64,000 nt of DNA, taken from Flagellimonas spongiicola. GTDB lineage: Bacteria > Bacteroidota > Bacteroidia > Flavobacteriales > Flavobacteriaceae. A model generated the notes under the pieces. It was not told where the DNA came from. It saw only the letters and a program-made list of their open reading frames with translations, and ran no database searches. The stretch is taken from NCBI RefSeq assembly GCF_023502425.1, contig NZ_JAMFMA010000002.1, positions 372,001 to 436,000 on the forward strand, read 5' to 3'. The position numbers and the translations under genes are program-made. Within the stretch, counting starts at the first letter, position 1; every line of letters starts with the position of its first letter. Below are positions 36,275-45,409 of this stretch, in pieces.

Positions 36275-36976
36275 TTAATCTCTTCCTCCAAAAACTTGGA
36301 ACGCCCAGTATAAGAGGGAGGCCAAAGCACCTAAGGCGGCAACTAAATAGGTTCTTGCAGCCCACTTCAGGGCATCTTCCGCTCCAGCATATTCCTGCTG
36401 GCTTACCATATTTTTTTGTTTTAGCCATGCCAAGGCTCTGTTACTTGCATCATATTCAACAGGTAACGTGATAAAACTGAATAATGTGGCAAATGCCATC
36501 ATTACCAATCCAGCCACAGCTATGTAAAACCCAAGCCCGCCGGCTACACCAGTTGCTGCCATAAGTGCAATCCCGCCAAATACAATCCATGTGGACATAC
36601 CGGAAGTAACACTAACCACAGGTACCAATTTAGATCGCATGGTCAACCATTCATAAGCTTGCGCATGCTGTACGGCATGACCCACTTCATGGGCCGCTAC
36701 GGCTGCAGCAGCAGCATTTCTTTGCGCATAAACAGCTTCACTCAGGTTAACCGTTTTATTTTTTGGATTGTAATGATCGGTGAGCATCCCTGCAGTTGAT
36801 ATCACTTTAACATCATGTATCCCATGATCATCCAACATTTTTTGTGCAATTTCAGCTCCGCTCATCCCATTTCGTAAATGGATTTTAGAGTACGTCTTGA
36901 ATTTACTTTTTAAGCGGCGGCTGACCAACCAACTAATTAAAGCAATTCCACCGATTAATATATAGTATGTCATCAT
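36275..36976 (-). CDS. Membrane zinc metallopeptidase (YugP-like family)
   Basis: The 233-residue protein has an N-terminal membrane helix, the zincin motif AAHEVGHAVQHA (His-Glu-x-x-His) near residue 96, two or three central helices, the third-ligand-like PVEYDASNRA region and a C-terminal helix. This is the family of neutral zinc peptidases typified by YugP. Substrates are unknown; a role in membrane-protein quality control is usually assumed. Single gene. Confidence 0.9.
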   Translation of the reverse strand: MMTYYILIGGIALISWLVSRRLKSKFKTYSKIHLRNGMSGAEIAQKMLDDHGIHDVKVISTAGMLTDHYNPKNKTVNLSEAVYAQRNAAAAAVAAHEVGHAVQHAQAYEWLTMRSKLVPVVSVTSGMSTWIVFGGIALMAATGVAGGLGFYIAVAGLVMMAFATLFSFITLPVEYDASNRALAWLKQKNMVSQQEYAGAEDALKWAARTYLVAALGALASLLYWAFQVFGGRD

Positions 36977-37014
36977 AGCTTCTAGTTTTGTCTTATAAAG
37001 ATACCAACTCTAAA

Positions 37015-37042
37015 GCAAAAACCCCGCCAATCCATGGCAGGG
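37015..37042 (-). terminator. Terminator of the SemiSWEET gene
   Basis: In minus-strand RNA an 8-bp stem (one G-U) CCCTGCCA/TGGCGGGG with a 5-nt loop is followed by TTTTTG. It lies 57 bp past the SemiSWEET stop. Confidence 0.75.
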
Positions 37043-37098
37043 CTATTTTTACTGACAAATTGTACAACGAAGCTTTGTTTCTAGCTGTTTCAGCGAAA

Positions 37099-37353
37099 CT
37101 ACTTATGCCGAATTTTCAGCACCAACATGAAAATCACCAAAATACCTGTGATGCCATTTGCAAGCATAATGGCCAAACTTTGGTGTTCGTATCCATAATA
37201 CAGCCAAAGCATCGTACCCAAGAAAAAAGCGGAATACATGGTTAGAGAAATATCCTTTGTGGATTTAGTCTTCCATGTTTTGACAACCTGTGGGACAAAA
37301 GCACTTGTGGTAAGCGTGGCAGCAATCAGCCCAATTATTTCAATTGGATCCAT
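37099..37353 (-). CDS. SemiSWEET-type sugar transporter
   Basis: The 84-residue protein has three hydrophobic helices and the triple-helix-bundle signature of SemiSWEETs: IIGLIAATLTTSAFVPQVVK with the PQ motif, TKSTKDISLTMY, and a final LANGITGILVIFMLVLK helix containing the conserved Asn. It would work as a dimer moving sugars across the inner membrane. It follows leuS by 33 bp and may be co-transcribed with it. Confidence 0.92.
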   Translation of the reverse strand: MDPIEIIGLIAATLTTSAFVPQVVKTWKTKSTKDISLTMYSAFFLGTMLWLYYGYEHQSLAIMLANGITGILVIFMLVLKIRHK

Positions 37354-37386
37354 TATTGAGTATTTGAAAAATGGGGACGCTATGCG

Positions 37387-40188
37387 TTATCCCACAATAT
37401 TTACGATTTTACCTGGCACAACGATCACCTTCTTGGGCGCTCTGCCATTTAGCTGCGCTATGGTCTTTTCATGTGCCATTACCGCGGCTTCAATCTCATC
37501 TTTACCCATGTCCATCGGCAATTCCATTTTAAATCGCATCTTCCCATTGAATGAAATTGGATATTCCTTGCTGTTTTCAACAAGGTATTGCGCTTCAAAT
37601 TTTGGAAAAGCTGCCGTGGAAATTGATTCTTGATGTCCCAATTCTTCCCACAACTCTTCCGCAATATGTGGGGCATATGGAGAAACCAAAATAGCTAGCG
37701 GCTCCAAAATGGCCTTACTTGTACATTTTTGAGCGGTCAATTCGTTTACACAAATCATAAAAGTGGACACTGAGGTATTGAACGAGAAGTTCTCAATATC
37801 TTCCTCCACCTTCTTTATGGTTTTATGCAGGGTCTTTAAATTCTCTGCTGAAGGTTCTGCATTATCCTGAATGTTCCCATACAATTTGCACAACTTTTTA
37901 AGGAAGGAATGCACCCCGGTTATTCCTGCTGTATTCCAGGGCTTGGATTGCTCCAACGGACCTAGGAACATTTCATACAAGCGTAAGGAGTCTGCTCCAT
38001 ATTCTTCGCAGATATTATCTGGGTTCACAACATTATATTTGGATTTGGACATTTTTTCAACTTCCCTACCCACTATATATTTTCCGTCTTCAAGTACAAA
38101 TGTGGCGTTTTTGTATTCTGGTAACCATTCCTTGAATGCTTCAATGTCCAATTCGTCAGAAGCATTCACCAAGGAAACATCAGCATGGATGGGAATTACA
38201 TTTTTACCATTTATTAACCCTTTTGAGTACACTTTACCTGAATCCATATCCTTATAGACAAATGCACTTGTACCAGTTATCATTCCTTGATTAATGAGTT
38301 TTCTGGCAAATTCGTCTTTAGGGGCTATACCTCTATCAAAAAGAAATTTTTGCCAAAAACGAGAATACAATAAATGCCCAGTTGCGTGCTCACTACCTCC
38401 TATATAAAGATCCACATCTTGCCAATACCCTATAATTTCCGAGTCATAGATAGCTTCTTCATTATGAGCGTCCATATATCTGTTAAAGTATTGGGAACTA
38501 CCCGCCCAGCCTGGCATCGTATTCAACTCTAATGGAAATACATTTTTGTTATCAATCAAATCATTGTTGACCACAGTGGCATTATTCCTGTCCCAAGCCC
38601 AGTGCGTTGCATTACCCAAAGGTGGGTCCCCAGCTTCGGTTGGAAGGTATTTCTCTACATCTGGCAACTCTAATGGTAAATGTTCATCTGCAATCATCTG
38701 TGGCATTCCATCCACGTAATACACTGGAAACGGTTCCCCCCAATAACGTTGTCGGCTGAATACCGCATCCCGAAGTCGATAATTGATTTTTCCCTGACCT
38801 TGACCGATTTTTTCAAGCTCATCAATAACCTTTCGTGTGGCTTCTTTGAACCCCAAACCATTCAAAAAGTCAGAATTCCCAATAATTGTATTTGCCTTGT
38901 CCGCAAATGCTTCTTCGGAAATATCCACTCCTTCAAAAATGTTCGGTATGGGTATATCAAAATGCTTGGCGTAATCATAATCCCTTTGATCTCCACATGG
39001 TACTGCCATAACAGCTCCTGTGCCGTAAGAAGCTAAAACATAGTCACCAATCCAAATTGGTATTGGTTCTTTTGTAAATGGATGCTCTGCATATGCCCCG
39101 GTAAAAACACCAGAAATAGTTTTAACATCCGCCATACGATCACGTTCTGAGCGTTTTGCTGTAGCTTCCACGTAAGACTCAACGGCTTCTTTCTGTTCAG
39201 CGGTGGTTATCTTGGACACCAAATCATGTTCTGGCGCCAATGTCATGAAACTTGCTCCAAATATGGTATCGGGTCTTGTGGTGAAAACTGGAATTCTGTG
39301 CTCCGAATCCTTAACCTTGAATTCCACATGCGCTCCTTCTGAACGACCAATCCAATTGGTTTGGGTATCTTTTAAAGGTTGCGGCCAATCTATTGTTTCC
39401 AATCCATCCAACAACCTTTGTGCATATGCTGTAATGCGCATGCTCCATTGGGTCATTTTCTTTCTAATTACCGGATGACCTCCACGTTCAGATACCCCAT
39501 TAACGATTTCATCATTGGCCAAAACCGTGCCCAGTGTAGGACACCAATTCACCTCTGTATCCGCCAAATAGGTCAAACGGTATTTAAGTAGAATCTCCTG
39601 TTTCTTTTTATCTGAAAAAGTGGACCATTCTTCTGAATTGAAGATAGGTGTATCATCATCACAAACAGCATTGATTTGTGAATTTCCATTCTTTTCAAAC
39701 TCAGAAATCAATTGTTTTATGTCTTCCGCCTTGTCCGATTCTTTGTTGTACCAGGAATTGAATAATTGGATAAATACCCATTGCGTCCATTTGTAATATT
39801 TTGGGTCGGAGGTTCGTACTTCTCTACTCCAATCAAATGAGAACCCTAGTTGGTCTAATTGTTCTCGATATCTTTTGATATTGGCATCAGTGGTTATGGC
39901 AGGATGCTGTCCTGTTTGGATGGCGTATTGTTCTGCGGGAAGACCAAAAGAATCGTAACCCATGGGGTGCAAGACATTAAAGCCCTTATGCCTTTTGTAA
40001 CGAGCATAAATATCACTGGCAATATACCCTAACGGATGTCCAACGTGCAATCCCGCTCCAGATGGATAAGGAAACATATCCAAAACGTAGAATTTGGGAC
40101 TGTCCGAATTGTTGGTTGCTTTGAAGGTTTGGTTGCTTGCCCAATATTTTTGCCACTTGGCTTCTATCTCCCTGAAATTGTAATTCAT
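37387..40188 (-). CDS. leuS: Leucyl-tRNA synthetase
   Basis: The 933-residue class I enzyme has the HIGH-type motif HVGHPLGYIASD, the editing-domain threonine-rich segment FTTRPDTIFGAS, GYDSFGLPAEQ, and KMSKSKYNVVNPD for ATP. A long insertion after about residue 150 and another before KMSKS fit Bacteroidota LeuRS, which are longer than the E. coli enzyme (about 860). It charges tRNA-Leu and edits norvaline and isoleucine errors. A -7 box lies at 40214-40221. Confidence 0.97.
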   Translation of the reverse strand: MNYNFREIEAKWQKYWASNQTFKATNNSDSPKFYVLDMFPYPSGAGLHVGHPLGYIASDIYARYKRHKGFNVLHPMGYDSFGLPAEQYAIQTGQHPAITTDANIKRYREQLDQLGFSFDWSREVRTSDPKYYKWTQWVFIQLFNSWYNKESDKAEDIKQLISEFEKNGNSQINAVCDDDTPIFNSEEWSTFSDKKKQEILLKYRLTYLADTEVNWCPTLGTVLANDEIVNGVSERGGHPVIRKKMTQWSMRITAYAQRLLDGLETIDWPQPLKDTQTNWIGRSEGAHVEFKVKDSEHRIPVFTTRPDTIFGASFMTLAPEHDLVSKITTAEQKEAVESYVEATAKRSERDRMADVKTISGVFTGAYAEHPFTKEPIPIWIGDYVLASYGTGAVMAVPCGDQRDYDYAKHFDIPIPNIFEGVDISEEAFADKANTIIGNSDFLNGLGFKEATRKVIDELEKIGQGQGKINYRLRDAVFSRQRYWGEPFPVYYVDGMPQMIADEHLPLELPDVEKYLPTEAGDPPLGNATHWAWDRNNATVVNNDLIDNKNVFPLELNTMPGWAGSSQYFNRYMDAHNEEAIYDSEIIGYWQDVDLYIGGSEHATGHLLYSRFWQKFLFDRGIAPKDEFARKLINQGMITGTSAFVYKDMDSGKVYSKGLINGKNVIPIHADVSLVNASDELDIEAFKEWLPEYKNATFVLEDGKYIVGREVEKMSKSKYNVVNPDNICEEYGADSLRLYEMFLGPLEQSKPWNTAGITGVHSFLKKLCKLYGNIQDNAEPSAENLKTLHKTIKKVEEDIENFSFNTSVSTFMICVNELTAQKCTSKAILEPLAILVSPYAPHIAEELWEELGHQESISTAAFPKFEAQYLVENSKEYPISFNGKMRFKMELPMDMGKDEIEAAVMAHEKTIAQLNGRAPKKVIVVPGKIVNIVG

Positions 40189-40213
40189 GGTCTTTCCGTC
40201 ATTTTTCGAATTG

Positions 40214-40221
40214 CAAAAATA
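40214..40221 (-). promoter_or_regulatory. -7 box of leuS
   Basis: TATTTTTG on the minus strand, 25 bp before the leuS ATG. No clear -33 partner. Confidence 0.45.
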
Positions 40222-40277
40222 GCTTTAATCCACTAATTACGATTTACTTTTCTATTTTTACGTACTGATTTTCCCAT

Positions 40278-41156
40278 ATGAGCCAATATATTGAAAGATA
40301 TCAGCGAAGAAGGCTAATCTCATCCTACTTTTCAGTGGTTTTAAGTATTGCTTTGGTCCTGTTTTTAGTGGGTGTTCTGGGCCTTCTGGTCCTCAATACC
40401 AAAAAACTTGCTGATCACTTTAAAGAGCAAATCACGATATCTGTGTTTTTAAAGGACAATGCCAAACTTGCTGAAATTGAACAATTACAAAAAAGCCTGG
40501 CATTGGCAGAATACACCAAATCTGCAGACTATGTGTCCAAAGAAGATGCTGCAGAGCAGTACAGTGAGGATATTGGGGAGAATTTCGTTGAATTTTTAGG
40601 TTACAATCCACTTAAAAATTCAATTGATGTACATCTTAAAGCGGATTATGTTTCGCCTGCGCAAATTGATGAGATTGCTTCCGATTTAATGGCAAAAACG
40701 TATGTAGAAGATGTAAGCTATGACAAACCGCTGATTGCCTTACTTAACGACAATGTTAGAAAAATCAGTCTTTGGATATTGATTGCCAGTGCTGTGTTCA
40801 CTGCGATCGCAGTTTTGCTAATCAATAGTTCCATCCGCCTTTCTATCTACTCCAAACGGTTTATAATCAAAACAATGCAAATGGTTGGAGCAACCAAGAA
40901 ATTTATCCGCAGGCCTTTTATTTGGCAAAACATCAGATTGGGTATGATTGGGTCTGCCTTGGCATTGATTGCTTTGGCCATAGTTTTATATTATGTGAAT
41001 ACCCAGTTCCCAGAATTGAATGTCTTTCAGGATGTTCTTGTTCTTGTGTTGTTGTTCGGTGGCGTTTTTGGTTTGGGCGTTTTAATTTCATGGGCAAGTA
41101 CGCATGTTGCTACACAACGTTTTTTGAATTTAAGGACTGACGATCTTTATTATTAA
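40278..41156 (+). CDS. ftsX: Cell-division ABC permease FtsX
   Basis: The 292-residue protein has one N-terminal helix (SVVLSIALVLFLVGVLGLLV), a periplasmic domain (about 50-160), then three helices in the arrangement of FtsX, with SIYSKRFIIKTMQMVGATKK as the conserved cytoplasmic loop. FtsX with FtsE controls peptidoglycan hydrolases at the septum. ftsE is not in the window. It heads the operon ftsX, DUF3098, uppP, truB. Confidence 0.93.
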   Translation: MSQYIERYQRRRLISSYFSVVLSIALVLFLVGVLGLLVLNTKKLADHFKEQITISVFLKDNAKLAEIEQLQKSLALAEYTKSADYVSKEDAAEQYSEDIGENFVEFLGYNPLKNSIDVHLKADYVSPAQIDEIASDLMAKTYVEDVSYDKPLIALLNDNVRKISLWILIASAVFTAIAVLLINSSIRLSIYSKRFIIKTMQMVGATKKFIRRPFIWQNIRLGMIGSALALIALAIVLYYVNTQFPELNVFQDVLVLVLLFGGVFGLGVLISWASTHVATQRFLNLRTDDLYY

Positions 41157-41165
41157 CTTTACAGT

Positions 41166-41429
41166 ATGAGTAAGAAAAATAAACAGGTTCCAGAATCAAC
41201 TAAACCTTTTCTTTTTCAAAAGAAAAACTACATTTTCCTTTTTATTGGATTGGCATTTATAGCGTTGGGTTTTATTCTCATGAGCGGGGGCGGTAGCGAT
41301 GACCCAAATGTTTTCAATCCAGACATCTATAGTTTTCGGAGAATCCGTTTAGCACCCACATTAATCCTCATAGGTCTTGGCATTCAAGTATATGCCATAT
41401 TGCTGAATCCTAACAAAAACAAGAAATAA
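41166..41429 (+). CDS. DUF3098 membrane protein
   Basis: The 87-residue protein has two membrane helices separated by a polar loop with the conserved ALGFILMSGGGSDDPNVFNP segment that defines DUF3098. It lies 9 bp after ftsX and one base before the TTG start of uppP. Function unknown; conserved linkage with ftsX and uppP suggests an envelope role. Confidence 0.9.
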   Translation: MSKKNKQVPESTKPFLFQKKNYIFLFIGLAFIALGFILMSGGGSDDPNVFNPDIYSFRRIRLAPTLILIGLGIQVYAILLNPNKNKK

Positions 41430-41430
41430 T

Positions 41431-42225
41431 TTGGAGTTAATTGATGCCATTATCCTTGGAATCATTCAAGGTCTTACTGAATTCTTACCCGTATCATCCA
41501 GTGGTCATCTTGAATTGGGAAAAGCCATTTTAGGTGCTGAATCCCTTCCCGAAGAAAGCCTATTGTTTACTGTAGTCCTACATTTTGCAACAGCGCTTAG
41601 TACTATTGTGGTTTTTCGAAAAGATGTATGGGAAATCCTTAGCGGATTATTCCAATTTAAATGGAACGAGGAAACACAATTTTCATTGAAAATCATCATT
41701 TCGATGATTCCCGCAGCATTGGTCGGATTTTTCTTGGAAGATTTTTTGGAAGTGTTTTTTGATGGTGCAATAATCATTGTTGGAATCATGCTGCTCATTA
41801 CCGCAATATTGCTCTATTTGGCCGATTTGGCCAAAACCACGGATAAGGGTGTTTCCTATCGCAGTGCTTTTGTGATTGGAATGGCACAAGCTGTGGCCAT
41901 ATTACCTGGAATTTCAAGAAGTGGAGCTACAATTTCCGCAGCTGTTCTGTTAGGTGTGGATAAGAGTAAGTCCGCTAGGTTTTCCTTTTTGATGGTTGTT
42001 CCATTGATCATAGGTAAAATGGCTAAAGATTTGTTGAGTGGTGACATTAATTTTGTTGGGGACCAAGCAGTAGCGATGGGTGTTGGTTTTTTAGCGGCTT
42101 TCATTGCAGGTTTGGCTGCTTGTACATGGATGATCAAACTGGTCCGCCAGAGTAAATTGACCTATTTCGCCCTTTATTGCTTAGTAGTCGGATTGATCGC
42201 CATAGCATGGAGTATTTGGGGCTAG
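41431..42225 (+). CDS. uppP: Undecaprenyl-diphosphatase (TTG start)
   Basis: The 264-residue membrane protein starts at a TTG (41431-41433) giving MELIDAIILGIIQGLTEFLP. No ATG occurs in frame before the conserved region, so the TTG must be the start. Both catalytic motifs are present: PVSSSGHLELG with the neighbouring QGLTEF glutamate, and PGISRSGATISAAVLLG. It dephosphorylates undecaprenyl diphosphate to recycle the lipid carrier of cell-wall synthesis. The TTG follows the DUF3098 stop by one base, so coupling is likely. Confidence 0.95.
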   Translation: MELIDAIILGIIQGLTEFLPVSSSGHLELGKAILGAESLPEESLLFTVVLHFATALSTIVVFRKDVWEILSGLFQFKWNEETQFSLKIIISMIPAALVGFFLEDFLEVFFDGAIIIVGIMLLITAILLYLADLAKTTDKGVSYRSAFVIGMAQAVAILPGISRSGATISAAVLLGVDKSKSARFSFLMVVPLIIGKMAKDLLSGDINFVGDQAVAMGVGFLAAFIAGLAACTWMIKLVRQSKLTYFALYCLVVGLIAIAWSIWG

Positions 42226-42260
42226 TTTGGACGGATTCTTACCTTTGAGCCCAAATCCTA

Positions 42261-42965
42261 ATGCAGTTGAAGACACAAGAAGATTTCTTAGACGGTCAGA
42301 TTTTAGTAATTGACAAGCCTTTGGAGTGGAGCTCCTTTCAAGCAGTCAATGCTTTAAAATGGGCAATTCGGAAGAAATTCAATCTAAAAAAAATCAAGAT
42401 TGGCCATGCAGGCACATTAGATCCTTTGGCTACTGGCCTGCTCCTAATTTGTACCGGTAAATTCACTAAGAAAATTCCTGAACTGCAAGGGCAGGTGAAA
42501 GAATACACAGGAACAATAACTTTGGGTGCCACAAGGCCTTCTTATGATCTTGAGACTGAAATCGACCAAACCTTTCCTATTGATCACATCAATGAAAATC
42601 AAATTCAGCAGGCAACCAGGCAATTCATTGGAGCTATTGAGCAATATCCTCCTATATTTTCTGCGCTAAAAAAAGATGGCAAGCGCTTGTATGAATTTGC
42701 AAGAGAAGGTAAGACGGTTGAAATCAAACCTAGAACCATCCACATTTCAACATTCGAGATTACGCAAATAACCATGCCCGAAGTGCATTTTAGAGTGGTT
42801 TGCGGCAAAGGCACATATATTAGATCTCTGGCCCATGATTTTGGGAAATCATTGGAGACCGGAGCTTATTTGTCGGCGCTGCGAAGAACCAAAATAGGCG
42901 ATTTTAACGTAGATAATGCTGTCACCCCAGCAGTTTTCAAGGAAAATCTTGGCCTGGAAGCCTAG
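42261..42965 (+). CDS. truB: tRNA pseudouridine-55 synthase
   Basis: The 234-residue enzyme has the catalytic aspartate in GHAGTLDPLATGLLLIC (about residue 50), DKPLEWSSFQAVNAL at the N-terminus, PPIFSALKKDGKRLYE and CGKGTYIRSLAHDFG. It makes pseudouridine 55 in the tRNA T arm. Length is standard, without the long C-terminal domain of E. coli TruB. Last gene of the ftsX operon. Confidence 0.96.
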   Translation: MQLKTQEDFLDGQILVIDKPLEWSSFQAVNALKWAIRKKFNLKKIKIGHAGTLDPLATGLLLICTGKFTKKIPELQGQVKEYTGTITLGATRPSYDLETEIDQTFPIDHINENQIQQATRQFIGAIEQYPPIFSALKKDGKRLYEFAREGKTVEIKPRTIHISTFEITQITMPEVHFRVVCGKGTYIRSLAHDFGKSLETGAYLSALRRTKIGDFNVDNAVTPAVFKENLGLEA

Positions 42966-43044
42966 AAATACCTTTTAAACAAGCGTTTTATTGAACGGTT
43001 GTCAATAAAATATTTTTAAAAAAAAGTGGTTATTATTTAGCACC

Positions 43045-43764
43045 ATGAACTTGAACAGAAACCAGTTATCGTTAGTAATAACTTTTTTCTCCATGTCCAT
43101 AATGGTATTGTTGCTTTTCAACATTCATTTGGGCGGGATGAAGGAGGAAGAGTATGTTATTGAAATGAGTCTGGCGGATGAGGATATTCAAGAGTTGTTG
43201 GAAGAAGAGGAAGAGCGTTTAGAGGAACTGGCCAACAATGAGCCTATTAAAAGCCATATGGCATTCAATGAAACGGCAAAACCTACCATAGGAAATCCAG
43301 AGCCATTGAAAACCTTGGAAGAACTTATGGAGGAAAGGGCGTTGAGTAGTGAAGATGGTGAATTTTCAAATTCGGACAGCGACTTTGCCAATCAATTGAA
43401 AGAGCTCGCTGCAAAAAGGGAAGAGAAGAAAGAGCTTTTAGGAGAGCGAGAAGCCCAAAAAGAAGAATTCACCAATCATCTCAAAGATAGAAGGACTTCA
43501 ATCTCATTCTCTTTGGTTGAACGAAACGCGTATGCATTACCTCCTCCAATATATACTTGTATAGAGGGTGGAAAAGTGGTCATAAATATCAAGGTAGATA
43601 CTAACGGTTATGTAACGGAAGCCAGTTTCAATGACAAAAGCTCCGGTACCAATAACTACTGCCTTATTGAAAATGCAATTACTTATGCCCAAAAGGCCAG
43701 GTTCAGCCCATCTACCAAATCTTCGCAAATAGGTACAATCACCTATTTATTCCAAGGGAAGTAA
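43045..43764 (+). CDS. TonB-like periplasm-spanning protein with long charged linker
   Basis: The 239-residue protein has a short cytoplasmic start, one membrane helix (about 9-31) and a glutamate-rich coiled-coil stretch (about 45-150). Its C-terminal 80 residues match the TonB C-terminal pattern (GGKVVINIKVDTNGYVTEAS, AITYAQKARFSPS). The linker is acidic/basic helical rather than the usual Pro-rich spacer. It may energise an outer-membrane receptor or be a structural relative. ExbB/ExbD genes are not nearby. The last 18 bp overlap the convergent thioredoxin-like gene. Confidence 0.75.
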   Translation: MNLNRNQLSLVITFFSMSIMVLLLFNIHLGGMKEEEYVIEMSLADEDIQELLEEEEERLEELANNEPIKSHMAFNETAKPTIGNPEPLKTLEELMEERALSSEDGEFSNSDSDFANQLKELAAKREEKKELLGEREAQKEEFTNHLKDRRTSISFSLVERNAYALPPPIYTCIEGGKVVINIKVDTNGYVTEASFNDKSSGTNNYCLIENAITYAQKARFSPSTKSSQIGTITYLFQGK

Positions 43765-44379
43765 TTCCAATAAATCCTCCAATATATTTTGGCCCTTGTC
43801 CTTATTGTACCAAACCTGAAGGTCTTGTTTGAATGCAGAATCCAATGCTCCATGTTCCAATTTATAAGCTTGAACCATATCCGTTGCAATACTTGGCCTT
43901 GGACCCCATTCACCAATGATATCCTTTTGCGCCTTGTCCAATACCAATAACTTTGGAATGGAACGGCCACCATTGGTCAAAAATTGATCCATCAATTCAA
44001 GATTATCATCCCGCAGTACAATTTTAAACTCAATATTTGGATTCAACTCCGTAATCTTATTCATCACTGGCAAGCTTGGGGCTGCATCACCACACCAACT
44101 TTCGCTAAGAACCAAAAAGACCAATTTCTTGTCAACTTTTGCAATTTTAGCTTTGGCTACATCCGAAAGCTTAATGGTCTTATCCCATCGCTTCATACGA
44201 CGGTTGTTTAGTTCCGTGTAATTTATCAATGATTCCAACTGCTCTGGACCAGTGGTTTGTTTAGCCTCCGCCAATTCACCAACTAAAGTCCTGTAAGCTG
44301 TGTAGTCCATCCCTTTTGCAATAGCTTTTTGAACCAAGTCCAATGTAGCTTTCTGTGTATTTCCGTTTAGTACTTCCAT
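43747..44379 (-). CDS. Thioredoxin-family protein with a single-cysteine CGDA site
   Basis: The 210-residue cytosolic protein has an N-terminal helical part and a thioredoxin fold from about residue 83 (KKLVFLVLSESWCGDAAPSL). The active-site motif is CGDA (Cys96, Ala99), so the resolving cysteine is absent; the cis-Pro segment is RSIPKLLVLD. Such proteins are common in Bacteroidota and may act in bacillithiol- or monothiol-type chemistry. Single gene, convergent with the TonB-like gene by an 18-bp overlap. Confidence 0.85.
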   Translation of the reverse strand: MEVLNGNTQKATLDLVQKAIAKGMDYTAYRTLVGELAEAKQTTGPEQLESLINYTELNNRRMKRWDKTIKLSDVAKAKIAKVDKKLVFLVLSESWCGDAAPSLPVMNKITELNPNIEFKIVLRDDNLELMDQFLTNGGRSIPKLLVLDKAQKDIIGEWGPRPSIATDMVQAYKLEHGALDSAFKQDLQVWYNKDKGQNILEDLLELLPLE

Positions 44380-44504
44380 AAGATTTTTTTCAAATTTAGC
44401 TCAGCATTTTCACCCTAAATCTGATTTTTGTCATTGGTTGGTTTTTTTCAACAAACCTTACAATCAGGTAGTTCAACCCAATTATCGGAATGATTAACCT
44501 GAAA

Positions 44505-45401
44505 TTAAGAACCCAAAAACCGTTTTTTAACCATTCCTCCTCTGGTATCATTAATACTGCTCATAACCACAAAGGCAGTACTGTCTATTTTATCTATTTC
44601 AATGTGGAGTTTGCGAATTTCCAATCGTGTAATGACGGTATAAATAACATTGTATTCGTTTTGCTCCCCATGATTGCCATAGCCACCTTTAGCTTCATAT
44701 ATGGTAAGTCCCCTTCCCATTTTTTCCACAATCATTTTACGTATTTCCTCGCTTTGTTTGGAAATAATGGTGACTCCAGTATATTCCTCGATCCCTTCCA
44801 CAACAAAATCCAATGTTTTGGAAGCTGCCAAATAGGTAAGCATGGAATACAAAGCGGATTCAATGGACAACAAATAAGCAGCCGCTAAGAAAATAACCCC
44901 GTTGATGAGAATTATGATGTCCCCAATTTTCAATCCCCATTTTTTACTTAAGAATATGGCCAAAACCTCTGTTCCATCCAATACCCCACCTCCCCGAATT
45001 GACAACCCAATTCCGGCACCCAAGAAAAAACCACCAAAAACAGCGACCAACAATCTATCCTGGGTTACTTCTGGAAATTCAACAAACAAAAGTGTTAACG
45101 CCAAACCTAAAATCGCAATTGCTGTTTTTAGCGCAAACTGTCTCCCTATCACCTTGTATGCCATGAAAATGAAGGGAAGATTGATTATAACGATGAGCAA
45201 CCACAAGGGTACTTGCGTGATTTCGGAAATCAACAATGAGATTCCAGTTACGCCACCATCAATAAAAATATTGGGCAATAGGAAGCTTTCAAGGCCAAAA
45301 GCAGCAGCGAAGATTCCAATAGTGATAAAGAAGGAATCCTTCAAGATTCTACCTGATTTGGTCTTTTTCGTCGTCATCAACCTACTTTTATCCTGCGGCA
45401 T
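44505..45401 (-). CDS. YitT family membrane protein
   Basis: The 298-residue protein has about five membrane helices followed by a soluble DUF2179 domain (about residues 215-290, GVTIISKQSEEIRKMIVEKM). FLLPNIFIDGGVTGISLL and RGGGVLDGTEVLAI are the conserved YitT motifs. I chose the ATG at 45401 because it lies 8 bp after the TolC stop in the same direction. Function unknown; the domain order is standard. Confidence 0.88.
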   Translation of the reverse strand: MPQDKSRLMTTKKTKSGRILKDSFFITIGIFAAAFGLESFLLPNIFIDGGVTGISLLISEITQVPLWLLIVIINLPFIFMAYKVIGRQFALKTAIAILGLALTLLFVEFPEVTQDRLLVAVFGGFFLGAGIGLSIRGGGVLDGTEVLAIFLSKKWGLKIGDIIILINGVIFLAAAYLLSIESALYSMLTYLAASKTLDFVVEGIEEYTGVTIISKQSEEIRKMIVEKMGRGLTIYEAKGGYGNHGEQNEYNVIYTVITRLEIRKLHIEIDKIDSTAFVVMSSINDTRGGMVKKRFLGS

Positions 45402-45409
45402 AACTTGAT

